Source: Candidatus Woesearchaeota archaeon
GTDB lineage: Archaea; Nanobdellota; Nanobdellia; Woesearchaeales; ARS49
DNA: 64,000 bases
Assembly (NCBI GenBank): GCA_016215315.1
Contig: JACRKG010000006.1
Span: 1 to 64,000, forward strand
Direction of reading: 5' to 3'
Positions 59,539-64,000 of the stretch are shown here, one piece after another; within the stretch, counting starts at the first letter, position 1, and the number at the start of each line of letters is the position of its first letter. A program made the position numbers and the translations under genes. The notes under the pieces were generated by a model. It was not told the DNA's origin. It worked only from the letters and a program-made list of their open reading frames with translations, and made no database searches.

Positions 59539-59976
59539 ATGACAAATGGAGAATTAAGAATGACAAAAGATATTGAATCAAGAATTGATGAACTAAAAAA
59601 ACAAGCGGGCAGGAAAAACATTGGGCAAAAAGCTTACTTGATTGCTAGAGAACTTGGAGAATCAAATAACCCAGGTTTAGATTTTGAAAATTCTAACAGA
59701 CGCAGTAAAAAATTCTTTGAAAATGGAAACTTAAGAGTGTCTTTTGGTGCTAACTGTGATGTTTTAGTTCAGTACAAAAGTGAAACCGTTTTTTACACAG
59801 ATTTGAATTACGAACTTAAATGCTATAAAACAGGTCATTGGGAAAGATTACTAAATAGATTTTATAATAAAGCCCGAGAAGCATCATTAGTTAGACAAGC
59901 TAAAGAAGAAACAGAGCTTAAAGAAGCAAACGAACTAAAATTATCTGAAAAAGCTAAATGTTTTGGATTGGAATAA
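59539..59976 (+). CDS. Unknown soluble protein (145 aa)
   Basis: No family recognised. Possible starts are at 59539 (MTNGELRMTKDIE) or seven codons later; neither has a strong site. Charged, largely helical, with a strand-rich middle (NLRVSFGANCDVLVQYKSET) and a long basic/acidic C-terminal helix (NKAREASLVRQAKEETELKE). Only 3 nt separate it from the next gene. Confidence 0.55.
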   Translation: MTNGELRMTKDIESRIDELKKQAGRKNIGQKAYLIARELGESNNPGLDFENSNRRSKKFFENGNLRVSFGANCDVLVQYKSETVFYTDLNYELKCYKTGHWERLLNRFYNKAREASLVRQAKEETELKEANELKLSEKAKCFGLE

Positions 59977-59979
59977 AAA

Positions 59980-60321
59980 ATGGCCGCAAATGATGATATG
60001 ACCCGCAGAAGAAAAGAGGACGAACTAATTGATTTGTTAAAAGCACAGGAGGGAAAATATATTGTCCTTTGTGATCAGGTATTAAAAATCGATGAAGTTC
60101 GAGGAGTGCATGTCTGGTTCAGCAACAGAGTTCACGCCATGTCGGGTGACACAAATTTTTTGTCTTTCTGGAATTTTTCTCCTAATCATTTAGAAGCTGT
60201 TAAAAAGAAAGTTCAAGAAAATGATTACTGTAGAAAAGGAAAATTTGATTTGAACAGTCATTTGCCTTATCAAGTAATACCTGAAAAATATCAAGCAGAA
60301 CTAAGTAATTTGTTTGATTGA
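59980..60321 (+). CDS. Unknown soluble protein (113 aa)
   Basis: No family recognised. A charged N-terminal helix (MTRRRKEDELIDLLKAQEGK) precedes a beta part (YIVLCDQVLKIDEVRGVHVW). Soluble, no metal or catalytic motif obvious. Co-transcribed with the genes before and after by spacing. Confidence 0.55.
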   Translation: MAANDDMTRRRKEDELIDLLKAQEGKYIVLCDQVLKIDEVRGVHVWFSNRVHAMSGDTNFLSFWNFSPNHLEAVKKKVQENDYCRKGKFDLNSHLPYQVIPEKYQAELSNLFD

Positions 60322-60346
60322 ATCAAAATATTTGGAGGAAATAAAA

Positions 60347-60652
60347 ATGCAAGATAAAAAAACAATTGAAGACCATTTTAATGGTATTGATAAACACTTT
60401 AACAATGTGAGATCTACTGTAAAAGCAGGTTTTATTGGTGCAGGAGTAGGCCTTGTTGTAGGAATTGCAGGAGGAATCTACTTAGGAGAAAGCATCAACG
60501 ATTACGTTGAAGCACTCAAACAAGCACCTAAAGCAATACAATATGCAGTTGACGCAGGTTCAGCATTTTTATGCGGTAGTGCTGGTGCAGGAGTTGGCGC
60601 AGCAATAGGTCAACTTCCAGGACTGTACAGAATGTTTAAGGAATTCTTCTAA
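60347..60652 (+). CDS. Small membrane protein with two Gly-rich helices (101 aa)
   Basis: I place the start at MQDKKTIEDHFNGIDKHFNN because GGAGG lies 8-9 nt before this ATG. Two Gly/Ala-rich membrane segments: AGFIGAGVGLVVGIAGGIYL and AVDAGSAFLCGSAGAGVGAA. Short loop and tail regions are charged. Glycine-zipper-like pairs of this kind form packed or pore-like structures in other proteins; function here is not known. Confidence 0.62.
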   Translation: MQDKKTIEDHFNGIDKHFNNVRSTVKAGFIGAGVGLVVGIAGGIYLGESINDYVEALKQAPKAIQYAVDAGSAFLCGSAGAGVGAAIGQLPGLYRMFKEFF

Positions 60653-60683
60653 ATATTTTATTTTTTCTTCTTTTTTAATTTTC

Positions 60684-60706
60684 CACAAATTGCACAGCAA
60701 TTTGTG
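60684..60706. terminator. Perfect hairpin between two genes
   Basis: CACAAATTGC, loop ACA, GCAATTTGTG: 10-bp perfect arms, 3-nt loop. It lies after the 101-residue membrane gene and before a TATA box (about 60709-60721). Same design (long stem, 3-nt loop) as the hairpins at 45632-45652 and 61454-61484. Confidence 0.5.
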
Positions 60707-60744
60707 TCATAAATAATTTAAATAAGCAGTATTCTGATCTCTCT

Positions 60745-61458
60745 ATGGCTGTAACAATAAACAATTTACCACTCGTTTACTTGGATAATCAGAAGAATAA
60801 AGTAGAAACTGATGAAAAACAAAGATGGGAGAGAGAATTTAGAAAATCGCTTTCTTTTATTTCTCAAGATTATGTTGCTCACTTTTTGAATCTTTATCAC
60901 ATTGCTAAATCAAGAAGTCAGCCTTTTCCTGATTGGGATTTTAATAAAATGACCATTCCAGAAATATTTGAGAAAGAGTTTAATAACATGTTCGAGCAGT
61001 ATACTGTTGAAAGATATACCGGACTTCAAGAACAAGATATTACTTTTAGAAAAGAAATAATTCCATTCAAAATTGAAGTAAGAGGAAAATACAAAACAAC
61101 AGCAAGCCCTGTAGAATTAGAAGTTATATTAAACACTGAATGGAAAGAAGTAAGCTTAGTGCCATCAATAAAATTTGTAAGAGATAGTAAAGAAGTAGAT
61201 ATTGCTTGCTTAATAAATATGCTTAACCTAAGTACTTTAGGTGTCAAAATGAATATTTTATCTGATGGTTTGGCTAAAAACTTTAATTGGAATTATAAAA
61301 ATACCAAAAATGGATTTCAAGGAGATGCTGTTTTTGAGCACAGACGTTATCTTGGAGAAACATTCACTAAATATGACATTCCTACAAAAATCGATGTTGT
61401 AAAAGAAGGAGAAAAAATTAAGTTCACTGCTAAATTCAAAGGACTTACTTGGAGTTAA
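60745..61458 (+). CDS. Unknown soluble protein (237 aa)
   Basis: No family recognised. The TATA-like CATAAATAATTTAAATAA lies about 27 bp before the ATG (leaderless). The first 100 residues are helical, followed by a long beta-rich region (FKIEVRGKYKTTASPVELEV and onward). No signal peptide or membrane helix. The stop codon is part of a strong hairpin. Confidence 0.6.
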   Translation: MAVTINNLPLVYLDNQKNKVETDEKQRWEREFRKSLSFISQDYVAHFLNLYHIAKSRSQPFPDWDFNKMTIPEIFEKEFNNMFEQYTVERYTGLQEQDITFRKEIIPFKIEVRGKYKTTASPVELEVILNTEWKEVSLVPSIKFVRDSKEVDIACLINMLNLSTLGVKMNILSDGLAKNFNWNYKNTKNGFQGDAVFEHRRYLGETFTKYDIPTKIDVVKEGEKIKFTAKFKGLTWS

Positions 61459-61484
61459 AATTTAAGCTTCGCTCAAATTTTAAC
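61454..61484. terminator. Hairpin at a convergent junction, includes the stop codon
   Basis: GTTAAAATTT-A-AGC, loop TTC, GCT-C-AAATTTTAAC: nearly perfect 14-position arms. Contains the TAA stop (61456-61458) of the upstream gene and ends 15 bp before the convergent gene's stop. Good candidate for a two-way terminator. Confidence 0.6.
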
Positions 61485-61499
61485 AAAACTAAAAAAATA

Positions 61500-62795
61500 T
61501 CATTTAAAGTTCAAATCAACCTTCTCAACTTTAACTTCACCGTATTTTTTGAATTCTTCTATAATTCCATCAAGATGAGCCGCTCCTACCCTCATTAAGC
61601 AAACTTTTCTAGGATCTTCAGTTATGTGTTCTAAAGCATTTTTTGCCATCAATTCATTTCTTTTGTTAAGAATTCCGCTAAAAACTAAACCAATAGGTAA
61701 TTTCAGGACGTATTTTGGGAAAGAAAAATACCTTGCAGGAGCGATAAAGAAATAAAGAGTCGGAGCAGCTGCTAAAGAAGTAACTCCTAAAGCTCCCAAA
61801 CCAAGATAAGAAAGATCGCTTATTCCTTCTCTACCATCTGTGAATGTTTCAGTAATTTTTCCTTCGGAAAAATTGTTTTCTTCAGTCTTGTTTTCTTTAA
61901 CTGCTTCTTTTTTGAATTTGGTAGATTCTTCATTGGCTTTTCTAACTGCAGGTTTTTCCAAAAAAATTACTTGTATTCCTTTATCATAACAAATTTCTGA
62001 AGGAGAATAATAAACGTAACCACTTCCTAAAGCCATAACAACATAAGACATTCCCAGAGCAGTTTCACAAACATCCCTCCAACCCAATCCCGAAGGCAGT
62101 CTTACATTTTTTAAATCTTCAACAGTTGGAGGCCCAGATCTATCAACTCCCTCACTTAATAACAAAGAAATATCTTTTTGTTCGATTAATTTTGTGGCAT
62201 AAACTGATGAACTATAATTGTATAAGTGCAATTCTCCCAATAAATAAAATTCGTAAGTTTTTCCTTCCTTTTCCAAAGAAATTTTTTGCACTTCAACATT
62301 TATTAAGTTAGGATTGTACTGTTTTATCCCTTTATTATTAGAAACATAAAAATGTCCTAAAGCCAAACTACCAATCAATGTGTAAGCACAAGCATATTTT
62401 GCAATTTTCCTAGGCAAATTTCTAAACTTATTAACAAATCTAGACAAGAACGACTCTTTTTCAACAACTTTTTTATTTTTTCTAAAATGATTTTCATAAA
62501 CGTAAGAAGCAGTATTAGTTCCTAAAGCAGTTAAACCTAGTGGAGGGCAAAAGAAAAGAGAACCCATAACAAAAACTTGAACACTGCCATTAGTTGTTGC
62601 AGTAATTACTTCTTCTAAAAATGTAGGATTTCTAGAAGATAATGCTTCTCTTTTTAATCTTTTAGCTGTAGGAAACCTAAAAACATCAATAGCACTTCTG
62701 TATAAAGAATTAGCAATATATTTAGAATAATGAACTGTTTTTTCTTTAAACCCCTCACCTGTATTGCTCTTTTTTAATAAGTCTTCAAGAGACAT
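61500..62795 (-). CDS. TraB/GumN-like membrane protein
   Basis: 431 residues. Two G-x-x-H motifs typical of TraB/TIKI-type proteins: FYLLGELHLYN (about residue 185) and RVGAAHLDGI (about 410), plus the acidic LLLSEGVDRSG. The C-terminal segment EHITEDPRKVCLMRVGAAHL also fits. Several membrane helices lie at about 70-90, 135-155, 235-255, 325-345 and 355-380. TraB-family proteins are proposed metalloproteases or regulators; the role here is unknown. A heptad repeat lies upstream. Confidence 0.68.
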   Translation of the reverse strand: MSLEDLLKKSNTGEGFKEKTVHYSKYIANSLYRSAIDVFRFPTAKRLKREALSSRNPTFLEEVITATTNGSVQVFVMGSLFFCPPLGLTALGTNTASYVYENHFRKNKKVVEKESFLSRFVNKFRNLPRKIAKYACAYTLIGSLALGHFYVSNNKGIKQYNPNLINVEVQKISLEKEGKTYEFYLLGELHLYNYSSSVYATKLIEQKDISLLLSEGVDRSGPPTVEDLKNVRLPSGLGWRDVCETALGMSYVVMALGSGYVYYSPSEICYDKGIQVIFLEKPAVRKANEESTKFKKEAVKENKTEENNFSEGKITETFTDGREGISDLSYLGLGALGVTSLAAAPTLYFFIAPARYFSFPKYVLKLPIGLVFSGILNKRNELMAKNALEHITEDPRKVCLMRVGAAHLDGIIEEFKKYGEVKVEKVDLNFK

Positions 62796-62838
62796 TAGAA
62801 AAATACCGATTTTACGGTTTTATAAATATACTGACACA

Positions 62839-62876
62839 AACTAGTTTGTAGTTTATTGTTCACAGTTGGTGGCCTG
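62839..62876. repeat. Heptad-repeat element (copy 7), left arm only
   Basis: AACTAGTTTGTAGTTTATTG followed by TTCACAGTTGGTGGCCTG. Units AGTTTGT, AGTTTAT, TGTTCAC. Starts with ACTAGT. The right arm is absent; instead GC-richer sequence with a hairpin follows (62933-62960: TTGCCGGC, GGCAA-GTTT-TTGCC, GCCGGCC). Confidence 0.62.
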
Positions 62877-62932
62877 AAAGCTTTTAGTCCCTTTGATGAC
62901 CGGTAACATATATGACACCTCAGATACCTTGA

Positions 62933-62960
62933 TTGCCGGCTGGCAAGTTTTTGCCGGCCG
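62933..62960. repeat. GC-rich hairpin near the divergent junction
   Basis: TTGCCGGC at 62933-62940 is followed by TGGCAAGTTTTTGCCGGCC, giving a CCGGC-TGGCAA stem against TTGCCGGCC. Its CCGG/GGCC core and the nearby AGTCCCTTT (62887-62895) resemble the hairpin cluster at 22576-22738, so both may be copies of one element. Confidence 0.45.
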
Positions 62961-63002
62961 TGATTAGAAATCTTTTTAAACCCGTTCATTTTATTCGAGA
63001 GT

Positions 63003-63563
63003 ATGGGTGATAAAAATATCAGTGAAGAAAAGCCAGCAGTGCTTCATGGACAACCTTGTCCTATATGTAATAAGAACACTTTAAGCCTAACTGAACTAAC
63101 TAGGGATGTTCCTTTTTTTGGCAAAGTATACTTATTCTCAATGAGTTGCACTTCATGCAAGTATCACAAAGGTGATGTTGAAGCTGATGAAAAACACGAT
63201 CCTACAAGGTATACTTTTGAAGTAACAAGCAAAGCAGATTTAGATGTTAGAATCGTTAAAAGTTCTGAAGCAACAGTAAAAATACCTCACGTTGCAAACA
63301 TAGAACCTGGACCCGCAAGTGATGGTTTCGTAAGCAATGTTGAAGGCTTAATCAACAGAGTTAAAAAACAAGTAGAAACTTTAAGAGATAGCGCAGAAGA
63401 AAAAAGCGACAGAAAAAAAGCAAAGAATTTAATAAAAAAAATCGACAACGTCCTAATGGGTTCTGAACACTTAAAAATAATAATTGAAGATCCTTCAGGT
63501 AATTCTGCAATAATCAGTGATAAAGCTGAGAAAGTGAAAATTAAAGGAAAGAAAGAAGAGTAA
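63003..63563 (+). CDS. ZPR1-type zinc finger protein
   Basis: 186 residues. The zinc finger is CPIC (19-22) and CTSC (about 49-52), with PFFGKVYLFSMSC before the second pair and KYHKGDVE after it, characteristic of ZPR1. The following beta domain (TFEVTSKADLDVRIVKSSEA, TVKIPHVANIEPGP) also matches the archaeal ZPR1 family. Eukaryotic ZPR1 aids folding of translation elongation factor 1A; archaeal function is inferred only. It is a useful marker of archaeal origin. Confidence 0.88.
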   Translation: MGDKNISEEKPAVLHGQPCPICNKNTLSLTELTRDVPFFGKVYLFSMSCTSCKYHKGDVEADEKHDPTRYTFEVTSKADLDVRIVKSSEATVKIPHVANIEPGPASDGFVSNVEGLINRVKKQVETLRDSAEEKSDRKKAKNLIKKIDNVLMGSEHLKIIIEDPSGNSAIISDKAEKVKIKGKKEE

Positions 63564-63565
63564 AA

Positions 63566-63610
63566 TAGTTTGGAGTTCAGGGTTTGGAGTTTGTAGTAAA
63601 TGTTTGCAGG
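63566..63610. repeat. Heptad-repeat element (copy 8), degenerate
   Basis: ATAGTTTGGAGTTCAGGGTT followed by TGGAGTTTGTAGTAAATGTT, TGCAGG. Units AGTTTGG, AGTTCAG, GGTTTGG, AGTTTGT. No right arm. Directly after the ZPR1 stop codon. Confidence 0.6.
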
Positions 63611-63695
63611 AAAGTAATAATAGAATTTCTATTTAAAACTCTTTCTGGAAAAGCTTTTAAAAAGCCCAATTCAAGAAATAGTTTAGTGAACAAAA

Positions 63696-64000
63696 ATGAA
63701 ACTACCAAAAATAAGCATGCCTAAAATTGGTTTACCAAAAATCAGTATGCCTAAGATAAGTATGCCACGAATGCCGCATGTTAGCGAAGCTTACAATGCA
63801 GGAATTGCTAGAAGTGATTTAGCATTCAGATTAAATTATGCAAGACAAGAATCTGAAGAAGACAAACAAAAAAAAGAAGATCTTTCTGCAAAACTAGCTC
63901 AAAATGAAGAAAGCAGAAAAAATTACAATTTCTTAGAAAAAGCAGTATACGATTTTGGTTACACTGTAATGAATACACAAATTAGAAGTATAGAAAAAGG
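63696..64000 (+). CDS. Protein with N-terminal PKISM repeats (partial, runs off the window)
   Basis: Only the first 101 codons are present. The N-terminus is MKLPKISMPKIGLPKISMPK followed by ISMPRMPHVSEAY: four or five tandem copies of a (P-K-I-S/G-M/L) pentapeptide, then a charged helical region (RQESEEDKQKKEDLSAKLAQ) and FLEKAVYDFGYTVMNTQIRS. The repeat alternates hydrophobic and basic residues and could lie along a membrane surface or form a beta-turn rod. No family recognised. TATA-like CTTTTAAAAAG lies about 32-41 bp upstream. Confidence 0.6.
   Translation, partial: MKLPKISMPKIGLPKISMPKISMPRMPHVSEAYNAGIARSDLAFRLNYARQESEEDKQKKEDLSAKLAQNEESRKNYNFLEKAVYDFGYTVMNTQIRSIEK

Noticed and set aside
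11169..63610. Heptad repeats as a CRISPR array
   Set aside because: Units are 7 bp with no unique spacers, copies are dispersed, and no cas gene is present.

Overview
The window looks like a piece of a small-genome archaeon of the DPANN type, most like Woesearchaeota or Pacearchaeota. The DNA is AT-rich, with very short intergenic gaps. Many genes have an archaeal TATA box 25-30 bp in front of an apparently leaderless start, while others use a GGTGA/GAGGTG ribosome-binding site. Markers that fit include an Lhr-type helicase, a ZPR1 zinc-finger protein, an adenosylcobalamin-dependent ribonucleotide reductase, prepilin-like (class III) signal peptides of the NKKGQL type, and many large secreted proteins without recognisable relatives. 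Bacterial-looking features are also present: Lgt with several lipoprotein candidates, MetF, an alpha-oxoamine synthase and several toxin-antitoxin pairs. The placement is an inference from gene content; no rRNA, tRNA or CRISPR array was seen.

Layout. 1-900: debris of a mobile element (tail of a DDE transposase, a frameshifted and truncated DinD/BRO gene, a hairpin-rich gap). 0.9-8.5 kb: class II ribonucleotide reductase behind a palindromic candidate operator, a Nudix hydrolase, a VapBC pair with a near-perfect operator, a DUF1385 membrane protein, and DPANN-type unknowns including a tandem pair of membrane-anchored EF-hand-like proteins. 8.5-23 kb: Lhr helicase, a large coiled-coil protein of unknown function, a J-domain gene split by a -1 frameshift at an A7 run, tRNA-dihydrouridine synthase, a CBS protein, a calcium-type P-ATPase, methylenetetrahydrofolate reductase and cupredoxin-like lipoproteins. 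23-27.5 kb: a compact operon of methyltransferase, amino-acid adenylation enzyme and alpha-oxoamine synthase, with a GNAT acetyltransferase opposite, which looks like a small-molecule pathway. 27.5-33 kb: a MazF/PemK-type TA pair, Lgt, a tiny membrane protein, a regulator/SDR divergent pair and a lipase-like hydrolase.

33.3-41.1 kb and 45.7-54.1 kb hold two paralogous operons. Each starts with a large protein carrying a prepilin-like N-terminus, continues with very large secreted Cys-rich proteins with Ig-like domains, and ends with a polytopic membrane protein. What is two genes in the first copy is one 1885-residue gene in the second. A small membrane protein and a subtilisin-like protease follow the second copy. 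This is the strongest candidate for an undescribed system: a cell-surface or secretion complex. Between the two copies lie a nucleotidyltransferase-HEPN pair, a CDGSH iron-sulfur protein and a corrinoid adenosyltransferase that can supply the cofactor of the reductase at the window start. 56-64 kb: a DUF4258/DUF2283 pair, a radical SAM protein, an MFS transporter, an operon of small unknown proteins behind direct repeats, a TraB/GumN-like membrane protein, ZPR1 and the start of a protein with PKISM repeats.

Eight intergenic regions carry the same repeat type: 7-bp units of the form AGTTTRC/AGTTCAY, often arranged as a long imperfect hairpin bounded by ACTAGT-like ends. It fills convergent gene junctions and in one place supplies the stop codons of both neighbours.
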